A DNA stretch of 64,000 nucleotides, from NCBI RefSeq assembly GCF_021869535.1, contig NW_026262701.1, positions 7,641,501 to 7,705,500 of the forward strand. The letters run 5' to 3'. The notes under the pieces were generated by a model that was given only the letters and a program-made list of their open reading frames with translations, did no database searches and had not been told where the DNA came from. Origin of the DNA: Mytilus californianus (lineage: Eukaryota > Mollusca > Bivalvia > Mytilida > Mytilidae). A program made the translations under genes and the position numbers. Below are positions 24,574 to 36,180 of this stretch, in pieces; position 1 is the stretch's first letter, and each line of letters begins with the position of its first letter.

Positions 24574-25844
24574 TTATATTTTGTATGTAGTTGTTTAAAT
24601 ATGTGAACTGGTGCTACTGTTTTAGAAATGCAAATTGTATGTATTCTTGTACTTTATATCAGAATGAAATTATTTGAAAAAGGAAATGTATAATCTAAGA
24701 TGACTTCAGATAAGCTGTCTTTGCAAAAACAGAATCTTTCAGAAAATAAGGGCTGCACTCAAAAGTAATTTGAACAAAGTATTTCGATTGCAGTATTGAT
24801 TGAATTTTAGTTGATAGATTATATGGTTAATGTTGTTGTTTTTTTTAAGTTTTTTAATAAAACAACATTCTGTTCAGGTCATTGAAAATAATGGCAAAGA
24901 GTTCAATTGGTTTACCAGTATGTGAGGTGGTCAGCTTTTTGATAATGATTCATACTTTTTCATTGGTGCTCAAATAAAACCTTATTTTCATGAGAATATG
25001 TGAGTGTAAATATGTGGACATAAAAAAATCAATATCTGAAGATGATGATGAACATGTACATTTTGAAGCAAACAATATATGTTTTAAAGGCATACAAACA
25101 CTTTGGCATATGTGAAAATATGGATAATTAGTGATGAGTTTACCAAATATACTAATAGGTTGTCAGCTTTTCAAAGACAACTGGATACAGATTGTTAATC
25201 AAAAGCAGAATTATAAAATATGTTGGTTTATATAAACCAAATCTGTACCACCAAAAAATACTTGTGAATGGATGATTCAACAGATATTAGCCAATTTAGG
25301 TTCATTGTGAAAGAAATCTGCAGCATTTCTTTAAAAAGAATAAGTAAGCTGAAGACTTTACGATCATTGTTCACCTCTATTTCAGTTAGGACAATTGAAA
25401 TCAAAGTAATTTATATAAAATACTTTAATAAAAGTCTACAAATTACTAAAATGATATTATTTAAGATCTCCTCTTTATTAAAATTTTTCTAGCAGTGTCA
25501 TGGAATTTGACTTTTCTAAAATGGTTTTATAACAGTGTAATACTTGAGCACTATGACTGACATTTTTATGAATGAATGTTATCAATATTTAGTTAACTGT
25601 TCCTTGATAGTGTAAAGATAACAACAACAAGAAACAATGATTAAGCAATCTTGTATAAAAATGTAAATAAATTACAGTCATACCATACGAAAAGTGACAT
25701 AAAAAATAAACAAAGTTGTTCTATTTTATCTCAGTTAGTATTGGTATCTGTAATATATTGATAACAATGGGAGTGTTATTTTATTTGTTATTGGAATGAA
25801 AAACAATTCTGTGATAGAAGATTTTAAATGTTATTTTTTTACAC
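24574..25844 (+). other. Intergenic, nothing recognised
   Basis: AT-rich sequence without a supportable exon, RNA gene or repeat boundary. A 74-codon open frame at 25268 has no recognisable domain or splice context. Confidence 0.4.
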
Positions 25845-25996
25845 CCTATTTTATGACTACTTTTAGGGTGTGTGGTCATCCTATTTTATGACTACTTTTA
25901 GGGTGTGTGGTCATCCTATTTTATGACTACTTTTAGGGTGTGTGGTCATCCAATTTTATGACTACTTTTAGGGTGTGTGGTCATCCTATTTTATGA
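25845..25996 (+). repeat. 35-bp tandem repeat, 4.3 copies
   Basis: Units start at 25845, 25880, 25915, 25950 and 25985, and contain TATTTTATGACTACTTTTAG and GGTGTGTGGTCATC. Copies are almost identical, so the expansion is recent. Confidence 0.95.
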
Positions 25997-27509
25997 ACAG
26001 ATATTTAGTGTATGGTAGATATTTTTTTGCTTTATGTCACAATATGAGACGTTCTTATTTTTGTACCCCTTCCTGTATGAGTAATACTTTCATTAGTTTA
26101 GTTATTTTATTGGTTCATTCTTATTTTTGTCCATAGATACTGTGTGCTCTTTTAAATAATTCTACAATTAATCTTACTTGGTACATTTTACAGTTAAAAC
26201 TGACAATTTTACATCACAATTGTTTTAAACATTTACTTTTGATTAAAATGCAGTAATTTTAATGATTTTGAAATAAAAATGTTCTAATGTAGTCAGTAGC
26301 ATTAATCAGTGATCCCTGTCACTCCTGAAGCTGCAAAATTTGAATGAGTGAACTGAAAAATTGAATGATTTTGTAAGGTAAACAATGAAGTGTTAACAAA
26401 CATTCTTGTAAGTAATTAAATCAATTTTAATTTGATTATAATCAGGTTAAATATATCAGGTGTTGAAACTTATAAGAGATCAGTTAAATTTAAGGTAAAG
26501 TCATCTGAAACATGCAGTTTTACTTTAACTGGAATAATTCAGGTCATCCCTGTTATTTTTGGCCTCTCCTACAAATGTATTTCCGAGGGGTTGAACTTTT
26601 TATACAATTGAAACATGTACCAAATCCTGAATTTTGATTGCAGCATCTCTGTTGGAGAGAGCCAATCACATAGGAGCTCAATTTTATTGAATGATTGATT
26701 GACAATTTTTCATTGACTAGGCATTCAGGCATTTATGTAGCTATTGTAGAGAAGTGGAATATAACAATGAATAATTGGGGATAGTTTTACCTGAGCAGTA
26801 TTGTTATCACAATTGATAAATGTTAAAGTAGCTCTGGATGTAACTCAAACTAAACTGACCAATTGCCAGAAAATTGGTTTAATAGCACTTTATGGTTTAA
26901 GTAGGATATACTACAAAGATTTCTAAATTATGTTACATGGCATCATAATCAGTAACAGTCGTCACATTTGACTCCAAAAAGTTTAAAGTTTAAAACACTA
27001 AACCATCATCTATTTAACTTTTTTTTTATTGTCATACAGCAGGTGAGAGGTGATATTAAACTTTTTGCATGTATGCATATTGTATATAAAAAATTTAAAA
27101 ATCAAACCTTTACATTCTATAAAGCTATTCTACATACAATGTACCTGCTAAAATATTCAAAAACTTCATACCGGTAGAGGCAAAAAATTGCTGGAATGCA
27201 AAATGTTGATAAAATTAGTTTGTTTTAATAAATGCATTGTGAAATGTTAGTAATTAATGCTGTGGCATAGACATAGTAATTAATGCTGTGGCATAGACAG
27301 TGGGTTGTAGTAATGATTAAAACCAAAAAATAATTGTTATATTTCATGATAAATTTTGTTAACATTGTATCTATCTAGATGTATATTGTAAATATGTATA
27401 TATAAAGCTTAGAATTATGTATATTTCATATATGTTTATACATATATGTACATGTAACATTATGGCAGTAAGATGCATTAAATAATTGTGGTATACATGA
27501 AAGGTTCTT
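25997..27509 (+). other. Intergenic, nothing recognised
   Basis: AT-rich. It contains a two-copy 28-bp duplication (GTAATTAATGCTGTGGCATA) at about 27240-27298 and a TATGTATATATAA-rich patch near 27390. No gene is supported. Confidence 0.4.
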
Positions 27510-27714
27510 GTTATATTCATCACACCTTGACTTCATTTTCATTGGTCAATGTTAAGTTATGGAACAGTTGTTAAATGTACATGTCTGTCTGATAGGGTTC
27601 ATCTGACCTTGACCCCATTTTCATGGTTCATTAGCCAATGTAAAGTTTTCATGGTTATGTTTGTTATTTGAACACTGTAAGCAGTTGTTCAACTATCATT
27701 GATGTATGGAATTT
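27510..27714 (+). repeat. GACCTTGACC-family fragment
   Basis: One and a half units of the family (GTACATGTCTGTCTGATAGG, TCTGACCTTGACCCCATTTT), cut off where the next repeat begins. Confidence 0.65.
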
Positions 27715-27715
27715 T

Positions 27716-28045
27716 AAAGATAAGAAGACACGATTATAAATGAGACAACTATCCACCAGTGACTAAATGACTAGGATATAAGCCACCATAAGTCACCATA
27801 CGACCTTAAACATTGAGCAAAGTCTAAAACAAACAGTAAGCTATATAAGGCCCTGGCATGTCAAACAAAACAATTCAAATGAGAAACCAACGGCCTGATA
27901 TATATGCTAAAAACAATAATCAAAAAATAAATATAGCAGACAACAACCACTGAACAAAAGGCTCGTGACTTGGACAGACACAATAATGTGCTGGGCTCAA
28001 ACATATTTGCTGATGCACAACCCTCCCCTAACCTGGGTCAAGGAT
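27716..28045 (+). repeat. GAAGATGTGGTATGA interspersed repeat, diverged copy
   Basis: ATAAGAAGACACGATTATAA replaces the usual start, followed by GAGACAACTATCCACCAG, AAGCTATATAAGGCCC and CCTAACCTGGGTCAAGG. The latter parts match 53500-54057. Confidence 0.65.
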
Positions 28046-28630
28046 ATAAAAGCACAACATCAATCCTGTCTTGCTGAACATTTAAAGTGTCTTATCTTTT
28101 ATAGTTTTCAAGATAATAGGCAAACACGCAAAAAATTGGCAAACCTCGTCAATAAAAAGAAATAACTCAAATAAGGAGTCAACTGACGATTTCAGCCATG
28201 TTGACATATTTGTCGATCTTGTCTTGCTGATCGTTTTTGCTACATTACGTGTCTATCTATTATAGTTTTCAAGATAATGGGCAAAAAAGCAAACAATTGG
28301 TCAAAATCATCATTAATGGGCAAAAACTCCAATAAGAAGTCAACCTACGATTTCGGCCATGTTGACTTATTTGTAGAAATTGTATTGGTGATCATTTTTG
28401 CATTTAAAGTTTCCATCTACCTATTATTTAAGATAATATGCAAAAATGAAAAAAAAAATTGGTAAAACTCGTAATTTAAGGACAATTACTCCTATAAGAA
28501 GTCGTCTGACAGTTTTGATGTAAATGTTCAGTAGATAGATCTCAACATTCTAAACATTTCTGCGAAGATTAAATTAAAGGACGCGGACGACAGACACTAA
28601 GTGATGAGAAAAGCTCACTTGGCACAGTGG
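28046..28630 (-). repeat. GCTCACC-type element fragment, reversed, with ~190-bp units
   Basis: The right end AAGTGATGAGAAAAGCTCAC, TTGGC is the reverse complement of the start of the elements at 37882 and 57964. Inside, about three units contain TATAGTTTTCAAGATAAT and GGCCATGTTGAC. The outer hairpin arm is missing. Confidence 0.7.
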
Positions 28631-28649
28631 AACATGTAAGCTAAAAATG

Positions 28650-28830
28650 TTTTCCAATGCAAGACAAAGGGATGCTTATCTGGTGGCGGCGTTAGCTTTT
28701 TGTATAAAGTATATATTTCAGAAGGTAAATAATAATAATAATTATTATTATAATTATAATCTTTATTTCAAGAGGTAACACAAATGTCCCTTGAGGCCCT
28801 CGCACTCCATGCACTTACAATATATCCCAC
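28650..28830 (-). repeat. GTCGAG-type fragment joined to a retroposon tail
   Basis: About 28665-28725 (GGTGGCGGCGTTAGC) is a piece of the GTCGAG element start on the + strand. It is followed by an AATAATAATTATTATTATAA tract and TCTTTATTTCAAGAGG, which on the minus strand looks like a retroposon 3' end. Confidence 0.45.
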
Positions 28831-28975
28831 AAAATTTTACATAACCAAGATAACATTATAACTTTTACAGTACATTTATTTAATATTTCCTAGATTATCC
28901 ATTAAAAACAAAACTTTTTATATTTTACATGTGTCGCAGTGCTTCTGGAGAGAATGCAAAAGACCTTTAATATAG

Positions 28976-29690
28976 AAATAAGAAGATGTGGTATGATTGC
29001 CAATGAGACAAGTAATTTCCACCAGAGACCAAACGACGTATAAGTAAGCAGCTACATATTCCTGTACGGCCTTCAACAAGGAGAAAAACTATACCGCATA
29101 GCAAGCTATAAAAGTTCCCAAAATGACAAACGAGAAAACTAACGGCATGATTTAAGTAAAAACAATTAACGCAAAACAGATATGAAATACAGCAACAAAC
29201 GACAACCGCTGAAATACAGGCTCCTGACTTGGTTCGGTCAAATATAGAATTGACGGGGTTAAACGTGTTCGCCTAATCTCCTAATCTGGGACAGAGGTGT
29301 AATAGCACAACATAAGAACAACCTATAAAAATTACCCTGATGAAGAGGGCTTTTACATATCTAGATATAAGAAGATGTGGTATGAGTGTCAATGAGACAA
29401 CTCTCCAGGTCAATTTGACAAAGTACGGTCTTCAACACGGAGCCTTGGCTCACACCGAACAGTAAGCTACAAAGGGCCCCAAAAATTACTAGTGTAAAAC
29501 CATTCAAACGGGAAAACCAACGGTCTAATCTATATAAAAAACGAGAAACGAGAAACACTTATGAACCACATCAACAAACGACAACACCTGAACATCAGAT
29601 TCCTGACTTAGGACAGTTGCAAACAAATGCAGCGGGTTTAAACGTTTTAATGGTACCAAACCTTCACCCTGGACAGGGTTCATCTGACCA
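28976..29690 (+). repeat. Two adjacent copies of the GAAGATGTGGTATGA repeat
   Basis: Copies run from about 28976 to 29345 and from 29360 to 29690. They share AGATGTGGTATGA, CAATGAGACAA, AACGGCATGATTTAAG or the equivalent, and AGGCTCCTGACTTGG. The second belongs to a variant subfamily also found at 31875-32215. Confidence 0.75.
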
Positions 29691-29905
29691 TGGTCCATTC
29701 GTGCGTAATTGGTAAACGTTAAGTGTTTTGTAATAATGTACTGTAAAAAAGGTCAAGTATATTGGATATATAGAATAATTGTAAGATGTACATTTCTGTC
29801 TGACAATTAGACACTGTTCATTTAACCTTGGCATAATTTTCATGGTTCAATTATAGCAAACTTAAGTTTTTGTGATTTGGTTCGTCTCTCAGATACATTA
29901 ATTAA
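29691..29905 (+). repeat. GACCTTGACC-family fragment
   Basis: Begins mid-unit (GGGTTCATCTGACCATGG) directly after the previous repeat and continues with AATAATTGTAAGATGTACAT and CATGGTTCAATTATAGC. Confidence 0.6.
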
Positions 29906-30365
29906 TAGTTGAAACTTATGATTTCAGAAGATGAAGGATATGTGCAAGTCTTTTACAAATCTCCTACGGTTTTAATTATCAGAGTAATATTCAATCTAAA
30001 AATCTGGAGTGGTACACAGTGCTTTATTAGCTGGCTCAAAAATAAGTACAGGAAAGTAAACAATTCTAGAGAAAAACGGTGTGAAGTTGATAACGTTACA
30101 AAAATACTAGTATTCTAGAGACAAAAAAAAAAATAATAATCTGTCGATACTGACTATACTGAAAGCATACTCAAAGTAACCAACCTGCTGCACTGAAATC
30201 ATACCAGCCTACACTCTAATATCATTTATACTGTACTTGACAGAAGAATTTATACAGCAACGTCATTTACAGTACAGGAAGACAAGATCAATATTAAGGA
30301 ACACATTACTATTTTGATATTCTTCTTTATAACATTACCGATAAACAAACACTTTATAGTTGCAC

Positions 30366-30500
30366 ATACGGCATGGATTTTGCTCATTGTTGAAGGTCAT
30401 ACGGTGAAGTAAAATTATAGTTGCTATAATATCTTCGTCATGTTTGCCTCTGGTGGAGGGTTGTCTGATTGGCATTCAAACCACATTTTCTTGTGTTGAT
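30366..30500 (-). repeat. GAAGATGTGGTATGA repeat, reversed fragment
   Basis: ATTGTTGAAGGTCATACGGT and CTCTGGTGGAGGGTTGTC match the reversed copy at 1425-1575. Confidence 0.65.
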
Positions 30501-31032
30501 ATTGTATACTACTCTAGTATTTCAACACCGAATAGGTTGCAAATGTGTTTCATTTCAGGTTGTAGGCTACCTAAATGGCAAATGCCACTATTACATTTGG
30601 TGGGATTTTGGTGCAGTTCAACGTCTCATTGCCATAGCTGTGTTGAAACGATTAAATTCAAAATAATGGGCGTGCTGTCTTAAATGTTCTAGATAGACAC
30701 GGCAAGATTGATTTTTTCACATCACTGTACTCGGCAATGTTTATCATGTTGACTCAGAGCCAGTCATTTGCTTGCTTATATTATTTGGTGATTCATGCTT
30801 TAGCGCATAAGAATTGCATCACCGGAGTTGAATTATAATACCGGGAAAGGAGCAAAATAAGTTAATCAGCAAACCTCTTATGTCCGAGTTGTCCTGATTC
30901 CCCGTGAAGCAACTCTTACAACAAAACGACGACTGTAGTTCCCGCGTTACATTATTTAATGATTTCAGCATGGAATATACAGACTGCGGATATACTGCTC
31001 AGTGTAAATAGATATAGGAAGACGTGGTATGG

Positions 31033-32644
31033 CAGGGGCGTTTCCAGGATATTTGAAAGAGGGGGCGTAGAATGCAATTTATTTTGGACCTTTTTTTGTC
31101 TAAAAAACATAAAATAATTGTGAAATGCACTAATGTAACGGTTCCTGACTTGGAGCATGTATATTTTATAGTTAAAGTGTCAGGGTTTGATATTTTTTAT
31201 GCCGAATTCTCTCCATTAATTGTCTATGGTATATTAAAATGATTGGATGGATCTTAACAACAGTAGACCAATAACGAGAAATTCCAAATTCTATGGTATA
31301 GGGCGTTACTTTACATTTCAATAGTCCTAGGCCAGGATTTTATGAACGGGAGGCGTAATTCCGGTTGCCCTGGTATAGGGTCCATGGGGAAAGTCAGAAG
31401 CTCCTGGATTTCAACAATTTAGCATCAAATTATGAAGTATTACAACAGACTCCATGATAGACAAATTGGTGAAAATAGTCTGCCTTCGGATCATTCAAAT
31501 TATGTATTGATTAACATGTGGATATCAAATCTTAGGAAGAAGTTGTAAATTCAGTTTAAAGGTTATATGAAATGGGCATGAAAAATAAAAAATAAATCTT
31601 TAACGATAGCTTTTTCTGAACTTTTGATATATATATATAACTCTATGGTCGGGTTGTTGTCTCTTTGACACATTCCCCATTTCCATTCTCAATTTTAATT
31701 TTATATATACCCGTTTTGTTAAAATATACCTTTTCACTGTTTGATCTTTTGGAAAATGTTGTTTGTGCTGTATTTAGACCCCTTTACCAAGAAATTTGTT
31801 TTTCATGCACACGTATAAAAATTGCGGTTTTTATTCAACACAATCATAGGTTTGAACGTTGTTTTCAATTTAGTAGATATAAAAAGATGTGGTATGAGTG
31901 CCAATGAGACAACTCTCCATCCAAGTCACAATTTATAAAAGTAAACCATTATAGGTCAAAGTACGATCTTCAACACGGAGCCTTGGCTCACACCGAACAG
32001 CAAGCTATAACAGGCCCCCAAAACTACTAGTGTAAAACCATTCAAACGAAAAACCAACGGTTTAATCTATATAAGAAACGAGAAACACTTATGAACCACA
32101 TCAACAAACGACAACTACTGAACATCAGATTCCTGACTTAGGACAGGTGCAAACAGTTGCAGCGGGTTTAAACGTTTTAATGGTACCAAACATTCACTCT
32201 TATCGGAAACAATAGTGTAACATTGTATTTATAATACCCCGTTCTAGATAGTCAAATCTGACCCCTTCCAATGCAAGGCGAAAAAAACATAACCCCAATT
32301 CAGACAATTTAGCTGAAAATGCAAACCCGTTTGTCGGAACATACCCGGTATCATATATATAGCGAGTATTCCCCGGGTAGATGTAGAATGGCCATTGGGG
32401 AAGTGTCACACAAAACAACCATTTCATGTATAGATTTACTGACCGCTTTGGTTGATTAAAAAAGGTGTCCAAGTCACCCATCGGATGGGGGAATCAGTAT
32501 AAAAAGAAATCAGAGAGTGTGTTTAATTGATGAATATGATAAATTGCCATATTCAATACAATATAAGCAGATTTTTATTCTTTTTTTCTTTTAAAAAGGG
32601 GGGGGGGCGTACGCCTATTACGCCCTTACCTGGACCCGCCCCTG
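31033..32644. mobile_element. hAT-like non-autonomous element, 1.6 kb, with target duplication
   Basis: The ends CAGGGGCGTTTCCAGG and CCTGGACCCGCCCCTG are inverted repeats with CAGGGGCG tips, as in many hAT elements. GTATGG is duplicated on both sides (31027-31032 and 32645-32650). Removing the insert restores GTGGTATGGGTGCCAATGAG of the GAAGATGTGG repeat it landed in. No transposase frame is seen. It carries its own nested copy of that repeat at 31875-32215. hAT duplications are usually 8 bp, so the class is likely but not certain. Confidence 0.8.
31875..32215 (+). repeat. GAAGATGTGGTATGA repeat nested in the hAT-like element
   Basis: AAAAGATGTGGTATGAGTGC, CACACCGAACAGCAAGC and CGTTTTAATGGTACCAAAC match 29360-29690 closely, so both belong to the same subfamily. 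Confidence 0.8.
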
Positions 32645-32924
32645 GTATGGGTGCCAATGAGACAACTCTCCATCCAAGTTACAATTTATAAAAGTAAACC
32701 AGTAAAACCCAGATAAAACGAAATACTGTAAAAGTCTAGCCTGAGAGAGCATGAATTATTTATTAGTCGTTATTGGCTTTGAACACATAATACAATGTTT
32801 CTGCTTTCAGTAAGAGCGACTCGCATTTACCGTAATCGAGTGTGCCCACAAAACTTTCTGGCAATTCATAATTAAGCTGCCTTTATGTTAATCGACTCGT
32901 CCTTAGGCCACTTCATGATTATTT

Positions 32925-33100
32925 CAACCATATTGAATAGGGGCAGATTTTTATAGGTAAAAGGTGGAAATAGTTTGAAAGTACGGGAAATCATATCCAT
33001 GTTTCCAAGCAACTGTTCAGTTTTAATGATGTTTTCCCGTATTTTTCAAACCATTTTTACCTCCATTATGAAAATCTGCCCCTATTCAGTCAACATGGCT
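32925..33100. mobile_element. Foldback sequence with ~70-base arms
   Basis: TTGAATAGGGGCAGATTTTT to ACGGGAAATCAT (about 32932-32993) pairs with its inverted copy ending CTGCCCCTATTCAGTCAAC (about 33030-33093). Indels are few and the loop is about 35 bases. It is probably a foldback MITE. Confidence 0.7.
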
Positions 33101-33105
33101 GCAAT

Positions 33106-33129
33106 AAGGGGACGACCATTTGATATTCT

Positions 33130-33160
<31 letters not shown>

Positions 33161-34568
33161 GGGCAGGATGATTTTGAAAATAAATAACTCAGCCTTGATA
33201 ATAACAAAAATGAATGGTTTGTTCTGTGGTAGTTTGAAAATAAATAACCTGACTTACAATGTATTGAAAATAACTTGGCAGGTCTTTTAAGCCATTTTAT
33301 AAATGCTATTCTGAAGTATGAGATGGCACCAGATTCTTCCAAAATTCGTCTTTTTTCAGATTTTTTTCGGGAAAAACTTCCCAAATCTTTTAATAATTTA
33401 AATATTAATGTATTTGAAATGTTTGAAAATGGGTTTCATTTCACTTGAGGTATATTGTCTCGTGAACATTTACCTCACCTTTATTACAGGGCCGTAACTA
33501 CATTGAGGCAAATGCCTCATGTTGGAAATTTCAAAAACAAAAGCTTGCATGTCTTCATATCAAATTGTTTTCACGGCAAGTGTCTTGCAAGAAGCAAGTT
33601 CTGTTCACCCTCTGACGTACTAAGCCCCTGTTTTTTGAGATCCATGTTTCTCATTTATTTTTATTTTTCAGTGTTGATTGTCTATAATGTTTGTCGTTTT
33701 GCGTTTAGCTGTTCCCGGGTTTGTCTTTTGTTCATTGATTGCCCTTCTTTATGACTATTCTCTTAGTGTTGCATTCTATTTGTAATTTAGTAATATGTTT
33801 TAAACTTGAGTTTTATTATATTTAAGGACCTTTTGTCTATTACAAACTACTTTAAATTGTATCCCAGTTAGGAACTACATCAAGTTGTAATTGAAATGAG
33901 TTATAAAAACTTGACTTGACATAGTTATATCAATGATAATCATCCCCCTCTTAACTTAATTTGAAAAAAAAAAAACATAATTAACAGGTATAAAAGGTTT
34001 TTCTGCAAACTGAAACATGTTTTGTTTTGTCCTACATATTGGTCTTTTGATGTTGTCCCTAAAAACTTAAAGTCTTACACTGAATCTATATATTTTGCTT
34101 TGAGACCAGAATATTGTCAAAAAATTAAAACAGAACTTGCGTTTCAGATTAAGAAAGGGTCTGGGAAACGCGCATAATGCATGATTTTGCGCCATTTTTT
34201 CTATAGCTTCTTGGGGCCTTCAGCGAACCCCAGACTCTTCGCTGATTTTTTTTTTGACAACTTTTAAAAGAGGCTAGTTACAGCCCAGCTTTAATACCTT
34301 GTACGTATGCAATATATGCAGTTTGCAATTCAGAAGATTAACTTCCAGAGGATGATGATTAATTCTGATTCACTTAATTGACTATGTTATTTATTTAAGA
34401 ATTTAAAAATTGTATGTTTTCAAATATTATAAATATAATTGTGAAAATAGATAATCAGTCCCTTGTTTTAATGAAAATGAAAAATCATGCTTCAACAGTG
34501 CAGAAAATAAATAATCTGTCCTTTTGGTCCACAAAAATAAATAACCCATCCAAAACAAATCCTCCTGC

Positions 34569-34601
<33 letters not shown>

Positions 34602-34626
34602 CAGAATATCAAATGGTCGCCCCCTA
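33106..34626. repeat. Inverted-repeat pair tipped by G30 and C29 runs
   Basis: GGGGACGACCATTTGATATT, CTG followed by 30 G (33130-33159) faces its inverted copy: 29 C (34571-34599), then GCAGAATATCAAATGGTCGC. Both flanks continue inward with AAAATAAATAA words. The 1.5-kb unit may be a transposon with G-tract TIRs. Frames through the G or C runs are low-complexity artefacts. Confidence 0.7.
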
Positions 34627-35124
34627 ACCGTGAAGGGGCAGTGATTCTTGATACTGGACGTAAGAAACAACTACAAGTTACTCCTTGTAGTCAATAGCTT
34701 GATTGAATTCTGTATATTTGGTTGCCAGTCACCAGATCTTGGGTCATCTGAGTTTATAGTACGTCAGTGCTTTGATTAAGTTTAGGCCAAACATGAAACT
34801 TCCCCGAACTTTTTATACTTCAATAAGAATTTTCTCCCCTTTAAATGTCTGGTAACAATCAATTACACTGACCTCTGACATTTATTGATTTACATTACGA
34901 CGATACATGTCATATAACTTTTCCAATGGGTTTACGTCACTACAGCGAATTTCTAAATATATACACATGACGATGTCAAGGTCGAATATGTCAATTTTTC
35001 CGAAAGCCGTATAACCTCATGCTTGTTTTACTTTATGTAGCCGGTAAGTATGAAAATGTCTTGCACACTTTATATTGTAGGCCTAATACCATATGCTTTT
35101 GAAAATGCAAAAAGGAAATGAGGC

Positions 35125-35335
35125 CCTTCATGGGGGTGTCCAAGTAATCACATAATCACATTTTTTTTGCCAATATGATCACATAATCATGAATTATTTT
35201 TTTAAACAACATAATCAAAAAATAAAAAATACAGTCCTAGATTAATCAAATAATCATGAAATATTTGGTCTGATAATCAAACAATCACTATAAAAACGGC
35301 CAAGTAATCACATAATCAAAAACCCCATGAGGATA
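35125..35335 (+). repeat. ATAATCA-rich low-complexity repeat
   Basis: The word ATAATCA or AATCACATAATCA recurs about a dozen times. CCAAGTAATCACATAATCA stands at both ends. CATGGGGGT and ACCCCATG just outside form a short inverted pair. Confidence 0.55.
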
Positions 35336-35340
35336 AGACA

Positions 35341-35560
35341 TGTAAGATAAGATAAGATAATTTTATTGGTTCAAAATCCAAAATTATAGGATTGTTACCA
35401 AGACAATAAACATTGACCATACATAAACATACAAACATAATCTGACCACATTTATAAACATTATATATATAACTGTATATCTCCTCCATTATTAAAAGAA
35501 AATATTGTTACAATAATAAATGAATGTATATTATAATCTCTGCTGAGGAGGTGGTACCAC
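35341..35560 (-). mobile_element. Probable retroposon 3' end, reversed
   Basis: Starts with AAGATAAGATAAGATAATTT, which on the minus strand is a pentamer tail (ATCTT)n following an otherwise unremarkable AT-rich sequence. Such tails end some non-LTR elements. The element body is not recognised. Confidence 0.4.
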
Positions 35561-35699
35561 AAAGTTATTAAGTACTCAATAAAGCATGCATGAGGAGGCT
35601 CGGAAATAGTATGTTTTGAAATCATTGACACTGTCTGGAACACAGACACTTCTCTGGAAGTGTCCACAAGACATCAAAGCGTAGGCCTATACATCGTTA

Positions 35700-36180
35700 G
35701 TACATTCTTGAGTACTGCAGTATTGGATCCATATAAAAACATCACACTGACTCCCTAGAAATGGTCTAAAGAAGAGCTGCCAGATTTGCGACATCAACAT
35801 ACAATCGAGAACCAGAGACAGTTACCAATATCATGAAAACCCTAGAATGGAAGACACTAGAATCTAGACAGAAATGCAGTAGATTGAGCATGTTCTACAA
35901 AGCCACACAAGGAAAGCCGGCAGTCAACATACCACCATACGTGAGAAGACTATCTACATCAACAAGACAATACTATCCAGAAAAATTAACTCATATCAGT
36001 ACTTCCACAGATGCCTACAAATACAGCTATGCCACGCACCATCACCGACTGGAACAGCCTGCCTCTCGAATCTTTCCAAACTACATCCCTGGAATGCTTC
36101 AAGGAGCAACTTCGGAGACTGCAGCTGTAAACAGAAACCACATGTTTTTATCCAATTTTAATTGCACTTGTAAATACTGA
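35700..36180 (+). pseudogene. LINE reverse-transcriptase C-terminal relic
   Basis: The translation contains RRAARFATSTYNRE, LEWKTLESRQKCSRLSMFYK, DAYKYSY and, in another frame, ITDWNSLP with LESFQTTSLECFKEQLRRL. This order is the thumb/C-terminal region of CR1/jockey-like non-LTR retrotransposon polymerases. Stops at about 35732 and 35767 and a frameshift near 36030 show it is dead. The rest of the element is absent. Confidence 0.8.

Noticed and set aside
32200-32481. 93-codon minus-strand open frame inside the 1.6-kb hAT-like element
   Set aside because: No transposase motif; it overlaps the edge of a nested non-coding repeat.
33082-33384. Open frames reading poly-Pro or poly-Gly through the G30 and C29 tracts
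   Set aside because: Homopolymer runs are open in several frames at once; there is no domain or splice context on either side.
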